A stretch of 41,110 nt of DNA, from contig JAUWIG010000049.1 of the NCBI GenBank assembly GCA_030605475.1, forward strand, positions 1-41,110. The letters run 5' to 3'. The notes below the pieces were generated by a model, which was not told where the DNA came from, did not search any database, and saw only the letters and a program-made list of their open reading frames with translations. Below, piece after piece: positions 22,294-31,213 of the stretch. The stretch's first letter is position 1. Every line of letters starts with the position of its first letter. Origin of the DNA: Planctomycetota bacterium (GTDB lineage: Bacteria; Planctomycetota; Phycisphaerae; Sedimentisphaerales; Anaerobacaceae). Made by a program: the position numbers and the translations under genes.

Positions 22294-23835
22294 GTCATTT
22301 TGGCGATTGCTTTGCTGTTGTTGAGCCGCAACGTAACCCGCTGGTTCACCGGCTGGCACGAGTGGAACAGCGCATTATACAGTAGTTTTGCGCGCAATCA
22401 CATCCAGTATGGGTTAGGATACACCAAGCTATTTTGTACCTGGGGCGAGATGCTGACGTTGCCGACCGGGCCGCAGCGCTATCTGAACCATCCGCCTCTG
22501 ATTGCGGTGTGGGCGGCAATCCCGATGTTTGTTTTCGGCGACCACGAGTGGGTCGGACGTTCGGTGCCGATTGTGGCAACGCTGGGCAGCGCATGGGTGC
22601 TGATGGTAATTGTGGGCAGGCTCCAGTCGACGGTGCTCAGTCTGCTGACCGGTTGTTTTTATGTGATGCTGCCGGTCACCGCCTATTTCGGACGGATGCT
22701 TGACCACACGTCGCCCGTTCAGTTCTTCAGTCTGCTTATGCTCCACGGATACCTGCAGTGGGCCGGACTCTACGGAAATGAATATCGCCGAACGGTTGGA
22801 GCTGTGTATTACATACTCGGGGTCGTGCTGGGAATCGGGACCGGCTGGGCCGCGCTGATTATGGCGGGGTTGATTTGGCTCTGGCACATCTGTCGTGTGC
22901 TCCGCTATCACCAGGCGAGGCGGCTTCTGTTGTGGGTGACGGTGATTCCCGTCGCTTCCCTGGCGGTGGTCGTCGTCCATATCCTGTGGGGCTGCCGGTG
23001 GAATGTGAGCTTGTTCGGACCTCTGCTCTGGTCGCGCACGTCAGGCTCAGAAGAGCTGGTGCCCTGGGCAAAGTGGTTTTCCGCGAATTGGAGCTATCTG
23101 ATGTGCAATGTTTCCGGGTTCGGCGCTGGTGCGGCGGTCATCTACCTGGCGATTATCCCTGCAGTTCTGCGGCACACTGGTTCGGATTCACCTTTCCGGC
23201 AGATAGTGCGCGACAGGGTGTCTGTGGTCCCGAGCCTGTTGCTCGCGATGCAGGGGCTTATCTGGGTCTTCGCATTCAAGCGTCAATCGTGGGTGCACGA
23301 CTATTGGCAGTACTTTGGCGCACCATTTTTCGCCGTGGCGATGGCGACGGTTGTGCTCGCGACGTTCATACTGCTTTCGAAGATGCTGCCAAGGGGCGCA
23401 AGGTGGGTTGCTCTATTGTTGGTGATTCTGCCAATGCCTTTTTTTGCGAGTTCCTTTGATATGCTCCACCATAACCATAGCGTGAACAATATTGTCACAG
23501 CCACAGTTTTCAGTAAGCTCGAGCAGTTTGTGCCGGCCCGTGCACCGGTGATGACCTCGGAAGAATATCCACGATTCACCGAATCGTTCGGCAGCTACAC
23601 GAGCTATTGGATTACCCCGCAGGTAGCCTATTATGCCAACCGACGGTTAATCTATTCGACGGACATCAACGAAATTGAGAGCAACCGAGAAAACTGCGCT
23701 GCTTACATTCTGCAGCTGACCGAGGACCCGAACTTGCGCCAGCTTGCCCAGCAACTCAATGCGAAGTATGAACTGGCGTGGGCCTGGCAAAACTATCGGA
23801 TTTTTCTTCTAAATTATAGGCCACAGGGTAAATGA
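22225..23835 (+). CDS. polytopic membrane glycosyltransferase-like protein (PMT/ArnT type) with ThiC-like N-terminus
   Basis: 536 residues with about ten or more membrane helices ('FARAVILAIALLLLSRNV', 'TRTVGAVYYILGVVLG'-like and others). The pattern fits GT39/PMT_2-type enzymes that use lipid-linked sugars: a first loop 'GWHEWNSALYSSFARNHIQY' (the usual Asp-Glu is Glu only), 'YLNHPPLIAVWAAIPMFVFG' and 'VGRSVPIVATLGS'. The C-terminal ~100 residues form a soluble tail. Residues 1-22 are a copy of the ThiC N-terminus, which such enzymes do not have, so the gene seems joined to a thiC translation start. It lies between the TPP riboswitch with its terminator and thiC, 51 bp before thiC. Substrate unknown; no link to thiamine is evident. 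Confidence 0.8.
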   Translation: MAAELQTAQAGTISNQAKFFARAVILAIALLLLSRNVTRWFTGWHEWNSALYSSFARNHIQYGLGYTKLFCTWGEMLTLPTGPQRYLNHPPLIAVWAAIPMFVFGDHEWVGRSVPIVATLGSAWVLMVIVGRLQSTVLSLLTGCFYVMLPVTAYFGRMLDHTSPVQFFSLLMLHGYLQWAGLYGNEYRRTVGAVYYILGVVLGIGTGWAALIMAGLIWLWHICRVLRYHQARRLLLWVTVIPVASLAVVVVHILWGCRWNVSLFGPLLWSRTSGSEELVPWAKWFSANWSYLMCNVSGFGAGAAVIYLAIIPAVLRHTGSDSPFRQIVRDRVSVVPSLLLAMQGLIWVFAFKRQSWVHDYWQYFGAPFFAVAMATVVLATFILLSKMLPRGARWVALLLVILPMPFFASSFDMLHHNHSVNNIVTATVFSKLEQFVPARAPVMTSEEYPRFTESFGSYTSYWITPQVAYYANRRLIYSTDINEIESNRENCAAYILQLTEDPNLRQLAQQLNAKYELAWAWQNYRIFLLNYRPQGK

Positions 23836-23886
23836 CCGGTTAGGAAGGCCCATAGATTTACACAGATTAAATAAAAAAGGAGAAAA

Positions 23887-25194
23887 GTGGCAACGCAATT
23901 ACAAACCGCACGAACCGGAACAATAAGCGATGAAGTTCGATTTGTCGCCCGGACCGAAACCATCGAAGCCGAGCTTGTCTGCGCCGAAATTGCCGCTGGG
24001 CGGTTAGTAATACCTGCGAACAAGCTGCACATTAAAACCAATCTAAAACCAATTGGTATAGGTCGGGTGCTTACCACAAAGGTAAATGCAAATATCGGCA
24101 CAAGCAGTGTTCGCTCGAAAGTTGTGGCTGAAATCGAAAAAATGCAGGCCGCTTTGTCGGCCGGTGCCGATGCGATTATGGATTTAAGTACTGGTGGCAA
24201 CCTCGACGATACCCGCCGGCAGCTGCTGGCCCGGTGCCAGGTGCCTTTCGGAACAGTACCAATCTATCAGGTCATAGAGGGAAGAGGCGTCGAGGATATA
24301 GACAGCAAAGTAATCATCGAGGTTATAGAAAAACAGGCCAAACAGGGCGTTGATTTTTTCACCATTCACGCCGGTGTGTTGAAAGAGCACTTGCCGTTGC
24401 TTGAAAAAAGAGTTGGAGGTATTGTCAGTCGAGGCGGTGCGTTATTGGCCAAATGGATGATATATCACAACAAACAAAATCCGCTGTATGATATGTTCGA
24501 TGATTTGTGTGGCATAATGGCTGAATATGACATCTGTTTTTCTCTCGGCGACGGACTTCGTCCCGGCTGCATCGCCGATGCCACCGACCGGGCCCAAATC
24601 GCGGAGCTGGAGACCTTAGGCGAGCTTACCGGCAGGGCACAGGAAAAGGGCTGTCAGGTTATGGTCGAGGGCCCAGGCCATATTCCGTTTGACCAGATAC
24701 AATACAATATGGAAATACAGCAGCAGATTTGTAACGGCGCTCCGTTTTATGTCCTCGGCCCCGTCGTAACCGATATTGCGCCTGGTTATGACCATATAAC
24801 CTCAGCGATAGGCGGAACTGCCGCTGCCTTTTATGGCGCATCGTTTCTTTGTTATGTCACGCCGAGAGAGCATCTGGGCCTGCCGAACGCCGATGATGTC
24901 CGGGCCGGAGTCATAGCAACAAAAATCGCAGCCCACGCCGCAGACATTGCTCGCGGCTTGAAAGGCACTTCACAAAGAGATAAAAGATTGAGCATTGCAC
25001 GGGCCAATTTGGACTGGAAAACGCATCTGGCCGAGGCGCTCGACCCGCAGACCGCCGAGAGAATGTACCGCGAAGTCTGCACTGAGATTGGGGGCAAGGA
25101 ATTACCTTCAGCTGATTACTGCTCGATGTGCGGCCGACAGTGGTGCAGCGTCAGAATAAACAAGGAAATCCGCGAAAAGATAAAAAATAAATAG
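23887..25194 (+). CDS. thiC: phosphomethylpyrimidine synthase ThiC
   Basis: 435 residues, the short bacterial/archaeal-type ThiC. It is a radical-SAM enzyme that rearranges aminoimidazole ribotide into hydroxymethylpyrimidine phosphate for thiamine. The family blocks are present: 'SKVVAEIEKMQAALSAGADA', 'DLSTGGNLDDTRRQLL', 'DFFTIHAGVLKEHLPLLEKR', 'GGALLAKWMIYHNKQNPLYD', 'DICFSLGDGLRPGCIADATD', 'VMVEGPGHIPFDQI', 'TDIAPGYDHITSAIGGT'. The C-terminal cluster motif C-x2-C-x4-C is in 'YCSMCGRQWCSVRI'. The GTG start follows AAGGAG (23876-23881). The riboswitch lies 1.85 kb upstream, beyond the inserted membrane gene. A possible terminator follows (25212-25228). Confidence 0.98.
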   Translation: MATQLQTARTGTISDEVRFVARTETIEAELVCAEIAAGRLVIPANKLHIKTNLKPIGIGRVLTTKVNANIGTSSVRSKVVAEIEKMQAALSAGADAIMDLSTGGNLDDTRRQLLARCQVPFGTVPIYQVIEGRGVEDIDSKVIIEVIEKQAKQGVDFFTIHAGVLKEHLPLLEKRVGGIVSRGGALLAKWMIYHNKQNPLYDMFDDLCGIMAEYDICFSLGDGLRPGCIADATDRAQIAELETLGELTGRAQEKGCQVMVEGPGHIPFDQIQYNMEIQQQICNGAPFYVLGPVVTDIAPGYDHITSAIGGTAAAFYGASFLCYVTPREHLGLPNADDVRAGVIATKIAAHAADIARGLKGTSQRDKRLSIARANLDWKTHLAEALDPQTAERMYREVCTEIGGKELPSADYCSMCGRQWCSVRINKEIREKIKNK

Positions 25195-26012
25195 CTGGCC
25201 TTGCCAGCGGCATGGCTTACGCCATTTTGAAATGGGTTCGACCCCTTCGACTGGTTCGACAAGCTCACCACAGGCAAACTCAGGGCGGGCAAGCTCACTA
25301 TAGGTTGGGTTTGATTGGGTTTGTTTGGAATAGTCCATTGTTCGTAGTTCATTGTTATAATTCCCTGGTTTTACTAAGTTTACAGCCATTTGGACATTTC
25401 GGAAATTGGGTTTGTTTTGCATAATTGGTTATTTTTGATTGAAGTTCAATATTCGTATCTCGTATCCTTCGACTGCGCTCAGGACAGGTCTCGTGAAGCG
25501 TATCTCGAATTTAGTATCTCGCATATCGCGAAAAAAAGACCCCGATGGGATAGCAAACGGCGCACCGAAGAGATAGTTTCACATCTCATAGGGCAAGCAT
25601 CCCACAGGGCAGGCGTTCCCCTTAGTAGGGCGGACATGCGCAAATGGAGCGAAAAAAGTTCTTGATTCTCGATTCCTGATTCTCGTAACTCGACGTGAGA
25701 AAAGGAGTAAAAAATTTTGAAATTAGCCGTTTTTGGTGTGCAGGTAGCTGCGTTTTTGATTGAAAATTTCTTCACGGGCCATCTGGGTATCCTTAGGAAG
25801 TAAAATTGACTAAGGTGAGTGAGCTCCCTCGGCAATGCTCGGGACCTTCGCTGCGCTCCGGCCTGCGCTTCTGATTGATTTTTTAATCACAGATTGCGCA
25901 GATTTTCACGGATTTTTTAATTAACCGAAAAGACTTAATATTATGTAGGTAAGTAAAAATCTTTGCTGCTGCGGCCTCCGGAAGCACTACACTCTCAACC
26001 GCTATTTATTTG
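25195..26012. other. non-coding region of dispersed and low-complexity repeats
   Basis: No convincing gene. It starts with small dyads, CTGGC/GCCAG at 25195-25207 and ATGGC/GCCAT at 25212-25225 followed by TTT, perhaps the thiC terminator. It then has 'CCTTCGACTGGTTCGACAAG'-type repeats (25238-25310), a 'CCTTCGACTGCGCTCAGGAC' element (25468-25487), variants of 'GTATCTCG' (25450-25525) and 'TTGATTCTCGATTCCTGATT' (25660-25690). It ends with an 'ATCACAGATTGCGCAGATT' run near 25886-25905. A related 'ATTTACACAGATTAAAT' lies just before thiC. Confidence 0.7.
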
Positions 26013-26927
26013 CTACCCTCCCGTGAGTTTTTGATATGCCATTTCGAAAAGGGGTAAAAATTGTTTGGTTCTGGTTTTGCCTGGTTCAATATAGTAAGTG
26101 GCCTCTTTCCACAGATTTTCATATTTTGTCATTGGTAATTTTATTTTTTTAGCTTCTTTCTCACTTAATTTGAAGAAAAATGCAAATGTTTTACTTCCTA
26201 TCCACTTGATGCCGAAGGCGTTAAAAAAACCTGCCTTAAATCCACAGTAGTGTTTATTGAACTTGGTTTCCAATGTCCATTTTTTCTGTTTAACGATTGC
26301 TTCGACTTCTCGTACATACCGTATAAACTCATTCACGCTGTTTTTGTTATATTGCCGTTTATAAAACTCCTTATCATAGGTCACTAATCCAGTTGCAATT
26401 TTTGGCTTGCGTTTAAAATCCTCCTCTAATTTATTAACCAGAAGTAATTGGCTTTTACCCTCAACCCATCTTTGAACCTCGATTATATCCATTTGATAGG
26501 CAATTTTGCTGCCAATGCTTAAAGCAGATCTGTCTATTTTGGGCGCAATAACAATAATTCTAACCTGTAGGTTTTCCCAGTTTATTGATATGTCTTCGGG
26601 TTTGTTTTCGCATTCAAGCCACAACGATTTTATAGAATCCGGCTGATTTTCAGCCCAGTTCGCATATTCAAGTATCTGTATAATTATCGAACTGTCCACC
26701 GTGGCATTTTTCATTTCGACTATGCAGATATTCCCGTCATTGTCTACTCCGATTATGTCCGGGATTCCTGCTTTTCCTCCGCGTCTCACTTGTCTTTTGA
26801 TTAGAAAGACATCTTCCAGCAATTCGGGCGTTTCGAATACAATTCGTTCTAACTCTTCTTCTGTTTTGAAAGGCGTAGCAAGCAGGCTGCGCGTCGTTCT
26901 TTGTTTTTTCCAGAAAAGATTAGCCAT
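26013..26927 (-). CDS. NucS-like PD-(D/E)XK nuclease-domain protein
   Basis: 304 residues. The N-terminal third carries the PD-(D/E)XK core: 'GKAGIPDIIGVDNDG' (D57) followed by 'NICIVEMKNATVD' (E71 and K73), then 'IIQILEYANWAENQPD', the Gln/Tyr helix typical of the NucS/DUF91 nuclease group. The C-terminal 130 residues are an alpha/beta domain of unknown role ('LETKFNKHYCGFKAGFFNAF', 'GIKWIGSKTFAFFFKLSEKE'), resembling domains that follow such nucleases. It is the last gene of the minus-strand restriction-modification island, 49 bp after the HNH gene. Its base composition is less extreme than theirs, so it may be an independent arrival. DNA-cleaving activity is likely; its place in the system is inference. 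Confidence 0.78.
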   Translation of the reverse strand: MANLFWKKQRTTRSLLATPFKTEEELERIVFETPELLEDVFLIKRQVRRGGKAGIPDIIGVDNDGNICIVEMKNATVDSSIIIQILEYANWAENQPDSIKSLWLECENKPEDISINWENLQVRIIVIAPKIDRSALSIGSKIAYQMDIIEVQRWVEGKSQLLLVNKLEEDFKRKPKIATGLVTYDKEFYKRQYNKNSVNEFIRYVREVEAIVKQKKWTLETKFNKHYCGFKAGFFNAFGIKWIGSKTFAFFFKLSEKEAKKIKLPMTKYENLWKEATYYIEPGKTRTKQFLPLFEMAYQKLTGG

Positions 26928-26976
26928 ATTAATTCCTCTCCATTTTTGTTAGCATCTTTTTCAGTGTTGGCATATT

Positions 26977-28161
26977 TCAACAGCTTAATTCACTATAAAG
27001 TTCTTCTTTTATATTTACATTTCTCTTACTCAAATATTTTACGAATTTATCAGTTATTAATTCATTTTGTAATCGATTGTTTATGGTAATGTCTCGAATA
27101 AAATTACTTGCAGTTTCATTTATTCCCGTTCTATATTTTATTGAACCATCTTCAGAAATTCGCAAAATATTAATATCCAGTAATTTATGATGATTATGAC
27201 ATAACCATAAGCCATTCTCTCCATCAAGTGCTAAATCCAATTTTTCATCTTGAGTTAAATCATTTTCCTTTTTTATGTCAGCAACTGGCCAAATATGCGC
27301 TCCTTGAATAATTTGTGGAATATCACATTCACAAAAAGCACATTTTCTATCACCCAATTTTTCAAACAAATTATAAATGAATTCAACAGAACGTAGGCTG
27401 TCGTTTTCTTCAAAGTAATTTCTTTCAATAGTTCTATTTGAAGTTAATATTTGAACAACACCTAAGGATTCAATAGCTTCTTTAGACTTTTGAGGAAGTT
27501 TTGTTAGGCCACCTTCTCCGATTTCGTATAACTCCACTTCGGTTGACGCAATTTCAGATATCGCAAGACAAAGAATTGTTGTTTCATATTTATTCGCTCC
27601 ATAAGTTTTACCAAATATTTGAATATTATTATTGGCGCCACGGGTAACATAAGAAGACCTATTTCCTGGATTCCAACTTCTCAACCGATCTTTATAAACA
27701 ATAATGTCTTCTGGTGTGGTAAAAGGCATTATTGGTTGACTTAAGTAATCATTTTCATTCAAAAAGTTTACTCCGGCTGTCTTTATTAAACGATACATAA
27801 AAATGAAGTAAGGTGTTTCAAAATTGCCAGTAGTTGATGGATGAAAATAAAAACATATCTCCTTATTTGAATTTTTCTCAAGGATAAACCTTGATAATGC
27901 ACTTGGAAAACTCTGAAAACTCGAATTTCTACTTTTAATTTCTACTTCAGAGAATGAGATATATGTTTTTTTACCTTGATATTCAAGAACCGCAAGTCTT
28001 CCAATATTATATCCAGTGTTGTCAAAGTCACAAGTGTAATCTGTACGACCTGTAACTTTTTTGCAAACATCAGTTAGAATAGGTGCAGTCAACAGGTCTT
28101 GATACAAGCCACCTTTCTGAAACTTGTTCTTTATTACAAAATGTGGTGTTTCCATTTTCAT
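26977..28161 (-). CDS. HNH restriction endonuclease
   Basis: 394 residues; the start is ATG 28161 or 28155, both inside the end of the methylase gene (about 85-92 bp overlap). The HNH nuclease is in the C-terminal third: zinc-type 'CAFCECD' (Cys274, Cys277), 'IIQGAHIWPV' (His289), 'LDGENGLWLCHNHHKLLD' (Asn316, His322, His324, His325). The N-terminal ~260 residues are not recognised and probably recognise DNA. Because it is translationally linked to a double adenine methylase, it is most likely the restriction enzyme of a type II (type IIS-like) system. The sequence is strikingly AT-rich next to the lpt and thiC genes, a mark of transfer. Confidence 0.88.
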   Translation of the reverse strand: MKMETPHFVIKNKFQKGGLYQDLLTAPILTDVCKKVTGRTDYTCDFDNTGYNIGRLAVLEYQGKKTYISFSEVEIKSRNSSFQSFPSALSRFILEKNSNKEICFYFHPSTTGNFETPYFIFMYRLIKTAGVNFLNENDYLSQPIMPFTTPEDIIVYKDRLRSWNPGNRSSYVTRGANNNIQIFGKTYGANKYETTILCLAISEIASTEVELYEIGEGGLTKLPQKSKEAIESLGVVQILTSNRTIERNYFEENDSLRSVEFIYNLFEKLGDRKCAFCECDIPQIIQGAHIWPVADIKKENDLTQDEKLDLALDGENGLWLCHNHHKLLDINILRISEDGSIKYRTGINETASNFIRDITINNRLQNELITDKFVKYLSKRNVNIKEELYSELSC

Positions 28162-30004
28162 TATAGTTTACAATCAGCACTTCTTTTCTTTGAATGCTTG
28201 GTATTTGATTAATATATATTAGACGATAATTATTATTTTCAATCCAATTCTTTAATTCATCATTATTTTTTCCCTTATGTTCCATGACATATGAAATCAT
28301 AAATCGAATTGATTTTTCATTTAAAATATTTGCAAATTCAAACATTTTCTTTTCCGCTTCAAAGCCCCAGCCTTTAAAGCCTCTTTTTCCATCATTATAT
28401 GAACCAGTAGTAAAGCGATATGGAGGATCCATATAAACAAAAGAGTTTGAATCTATTTTATCTAATAATTTTCTATAATCATTACTTTCAAATAAGACAA
28501 ATTTTTCTTTTATAACTCTTGAAAAACTTATCATTTTCTCAAGCACTTTATCATTGAACCATCGCATGCCGACAGGATTATTAAAATCGTGGTCACCATT
28601 AAACCTAATTTGTTGATTAAATCCATATAATATAACGGCATAGAGAAGTTTAGGGTCTCGTTTCTCAAATGGCAATGAATTGTAATAATCTCTAACCTTT
28701 AAGTAGCTATCAGAATTTTTAGCAACCAGATTATATTTTTTTATTACTCTCCTTAAATAGAGAAGATACTGATAGGTGTCATTAATTTTAAACGATTCTA
28801 CTAAATCTTTAACAAAATGGTTAAGGTCATTATAAATAATGTGACTTGAGTCTGAGTTTATTCCAACATTAAAACCACCACCAAAGGCATCAATAAACGT
28901 ATTAATATTGTGAGGTAAATACTTTTTAATCTCACAAATCATTTTTGCTTTGCTTCCGATGTAATTCAAAGGAGACTCATAATAAACTTCATCCTTAGTT
29001 TTCTTTTCAATAAAGAATAGATATTCGAAATGGTCTTTTTTACCTCTAGATTTAAAGTTTTTGTATTTGTTGTAAGAAATCTTCTTACACATATAAGAAT
29101 CAGGTTTCCCATAACGTTTTAAACTAGCCTCAATAAAACTTTTAGATATAAAACCATCAACACTGTAGCTAAAAATAATATATTTAGCTTTTGTTTTTGA
29201 GACGATTTCATCAAACAAAATATGAGATTTATAATCCTTTGACCAATCAGACCTCATAGGAGTTGTTGATCTTGAACCCGTAACAGGGCTTATATTTGGA
29301 CTATCATTCAACACCAGAGTTTCAAGTAAATGATATTGTGTCCCATATTGATTTTGAGTATAAGGTGGGTCTAAATAAAGAATATCGCATTCAACCTTAT
29401 CTATTATATCTTCTATCTTTTCATTATAAAATTCGATACCAAGATATTTGGATTTTTTAGATTCAACTCTTTGGAAAACAATTGGTTTTTTGGCTCTTGG
29501 GTCCCAATGTTTTAAAAAAGCTCCATACACTCCAGCCGTGTTTGATACATACGAAATGGACTCAATTAGGCTTGCAAGAAGAAAGGAGTATTCATATTCA
29601 TTTATTAAATGCGAGGTTTTCCAGTCTTCAATTGATTGTCTGAAATAATCAACCCTACAAGCATTCTTTGGAGAAAAATACATTCTTTCAGAACCACCTA
29701 GAGAATAGTTTTTGTAAAAAAAGCCTTTTTTTACTCTATTATTAGAATTTAAAAATTCAAAAGGGTCGAATCCTAATTTTTCAAATTTGCAATCATCTAC
29801 TGTTATCCTTCCTTTGGTGTAAACAACACACCACTTAAGCACGTCATTTATCACTAAATTAAACGAGTCTTTCAAAAAATCTGCAACAGCACCAGTACCA
29901 CAAAAAGCATCAAATAATTTAAGCTCTTTGTTCAATAGACCTTTTTTATCTAGTAGGTCTTTTATTTCTGGTGTTATTAATTCTTTATTTCCTATAAATC
30001 TCAT
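28070..30004 (-). CDS. fused double DNA adenine methyltransferase
   Basis: 644 residues with two complete methylase modules. Module one: SAM-binding 'FDAFCGTGAVADFL' at 31-44 and catalytic 'ILYLDPPYTQNQYG' (DPPY 212-215). Module two: 'NYIGSKAKMICEIKKYLP' and 'FIDAFGGGFNVG' at 370-381, with 'FVYMDPPYRFTTGSYND' (DPPY 526-529). DPPY with this order marks N6-adenine methylases of the Dam/FokI type. Two different modules in one chain are known for M.FokI-like enzymes, where each half methylates one strand of an asymmetric site. The gene starts 50 bp after lptG on the same strand and overlaps the HNH gene. It is very AT-rich. The target sequence cannot be told. Confidence 0.93.
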   Translation of the reverse strand: MRFIGNKELITPEIKDLLDKKGLLNKELKLFDAFCGTGAVADFLKDSFNLVINDVLKWCVVYTKGRITVDDCKFEKLGFDPFEFLNSNNRVKKGFFYKNYSLGGSERMYFSPKNACRVDYFRQSIEDWKTSHLINEYEYSFLLASLIESISYVSNTAGVYGAFLKHWDPRAKKPIVFQRVESKKSKYLGIEFYNEKIEDIIDKVECDILYLDPPYTQNQYGTQYHLLETLVLNDSPNISPVTGSRSTTPMRSDWSKDYKSHILFDEIVSKTKAKYIIFSYSVDGFISKSFIEASLKRYGKPDSYMCKKISYNKYKNFKSRGKKDHFEYLFFIEKKTKDEVYYESPLNYIGSKAKMICEIKKYLPHNINTFIDAFGGGFNVGINSDSSHIIYNDLNHFVKDLVESFKINDTYQYLLYLRRVIKKYNLVAKNSDSYLKVRDYYNSLPFEKRDPKLLYAVILYGFNQQIRFNGDHDFNNPVGMRWFNDKVLEKMISFSRVIKEKFVLFESNDYRKLLDKIDSNSFVYMDPPYRFTTGSYNDGKRGFKGWGFEAEKKMFEFANILNEKSIRFMISYVMEHKGKNNDELKNWIENNNYRLIYINQIPSIQRKEVLIVNYNENGNTTFCNKEQVSERWLVSRPVDCTYSN

Positions 30005-30053
30005 TTGTTTCCTTTAATTAACCGCCCCATTTTACCTGCCCTGCACAAATTTG

Positions 30054-31157
30054 TCACGTTTTCATTGAATCCAGTTCGATAAAAGCTATCGGCAGAAAGA
30101 TAAAGACCGGCAGCCATGCCCACAACTCCGGCATTATTCTCGCGAAGACGACCTCTGTAGCTAACATTTTGCAGACAAAAGTTGTGATAAAACACGCCGC
30201 TGTCGTGGAAAAGCTAATCATAACAGCCGACTTCATCGACTTGGGGTCACGGCAAACCAAAATCGGCAGGCTCACCATAAGCATCACAAGATTGATAATC
30301 GGGTCGGTAATCCGAAAGTGTTTCTGACTGTAAAGCTGGGCCAGGTCTTTGATTTTTGCCCCCTGGGTTGCAAGGACAGCTAACTGTCGCGAGCTTAACA
30401 GAGTTTTGTGTCTGGATTTGCATCTGACGGGAACATCTTTTGGAGTAATGTCACTGGCATAAGAAGCAATTGTCTGGGTACCCTTTTCGGAATCTTTTTC
30501 AGTAAATCGGCCGTTAATTAAATCCCACTTGCCGGTTTCGGGGTTGTAAACTCCCTTTTCGGCTGATATCCGGCCGGTTACCAGCCAATTTGGTGAGTTG
30601 GGAATCTTCGAACGTATGATGATGGTCGGATTATGCAGTGTTGATGTTTTTACATCGAATTTCCGAGAGCAAATCAGTGAACCATTGCCGTCGCCAATAA
30701 ACCACACATCATAAGCTTCAAGACCGGGAATATCATCCTGGTCGCGCACAAGCTTGTCACTGAGGGGCGGTATTATAAATTCCTGGTCAATTACCAGCAG
30801 CCCTGTCAGCAGTAATGCCAGAAAAACTATCGGCACAATCACTCGTTTCAAACTGACTCCCGAAGCCATCACGGCCACCAGCTCATTGGAGTCGACCATC
30901 TTGCCCAGAGAAAACGCAGCCGCGACTACAGTTATCATTCCGGCAAAATCGCGAAAGTAGAGTGTGCTGTTCAGGCCGTAGAAGATAAGTACATTTTTAA
31001 TGACAGCCAGGGCACCGAGGTCGGCGTGCTCGGTAAACTCATCGAGATTCACGAACAAATCAATAATTATTCGCAAGCCTACCAGCACACAAAAGGCGAT
31101 TACGTAGCCAATTAAAAAATTCTTTGCGACATATCTGTCTAATATTTTTATATTCAT
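30054..31157 (-). CDS. lptG: LptF/LptG-family permease (second of pair, LptG-like)
   Basis: 367 residues, the usual length. Membrane helices lie at about 15-35, 55-80 and 100-122 ('VIVPIVFLALLLTGLLVID'). A periplasmic beta-jellyroll follows (about 125-265: 'VWFIGDGNGSLICSRKFDVK', 'LVTGRISAEKGVYNPETGKW'), then three C-terminal helices from about 280 ('DPIINLVMLMVSLPILVC', 'LWAWLPVFIFLPIAFIEL'). With LptF and the ATPase LptB (not in the window) it extracts lipopolysaccharide from the inner membrane. It lies 56 bp after lptF. The restriction-modification genes follow at once, so they could be read from the lpt promoter. F versus G assignment is by order and size. Confidence 0.9.
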   Translation of the reverse strand: MNIKILDRYVAKNFLIGYVIAFCVLVGLRIIIDLFVNLDEFTEHADLGALAVIKNVLIFYGLNSTLYFRDFAGMITVVAAAFSLGKMVDSNELVAVMASGVSLKRVIVPIVFLALLLTGLLVIDQEFIIPPLSDKLVRDQDDIPGLEAYDVWFIGDGNGSLICSRKFDVKTSTLHNPTIIIRSKIPNSPNWLVTGRISAEKGVYNPETGKWDLINGRFTEKDSEKGTQTIASYASDITPKDVPVRCKSRHKTLLSSRQLAVLATQGAKIKDLAQLYSQKHFRITDPIINLVMLMVSLPILVCRDPKSMKSAVMISFSTTAACFITTFVCKMLATEVVFARIMPELWAWLPVFIFLPIAFIELDSMKT

Positions 31158-31213
31158 AATTTAGTCGTTAGTATTTAGTTGTTCTGCCATTCACTAAATA
31201 CTGTTCACTAACT

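Noticed and set aside
26013-30004. Prophage or integrative element around the restriction-modification genes
   Set aside because: No integrase, transposase, phage structural gene or clear attachment repeat flanks the island.
30001-30195. 64-codon open frame overlapping the end of lptG
   Set aside because: It is an out-of-frame shadow of the lptG C-terminal helices.
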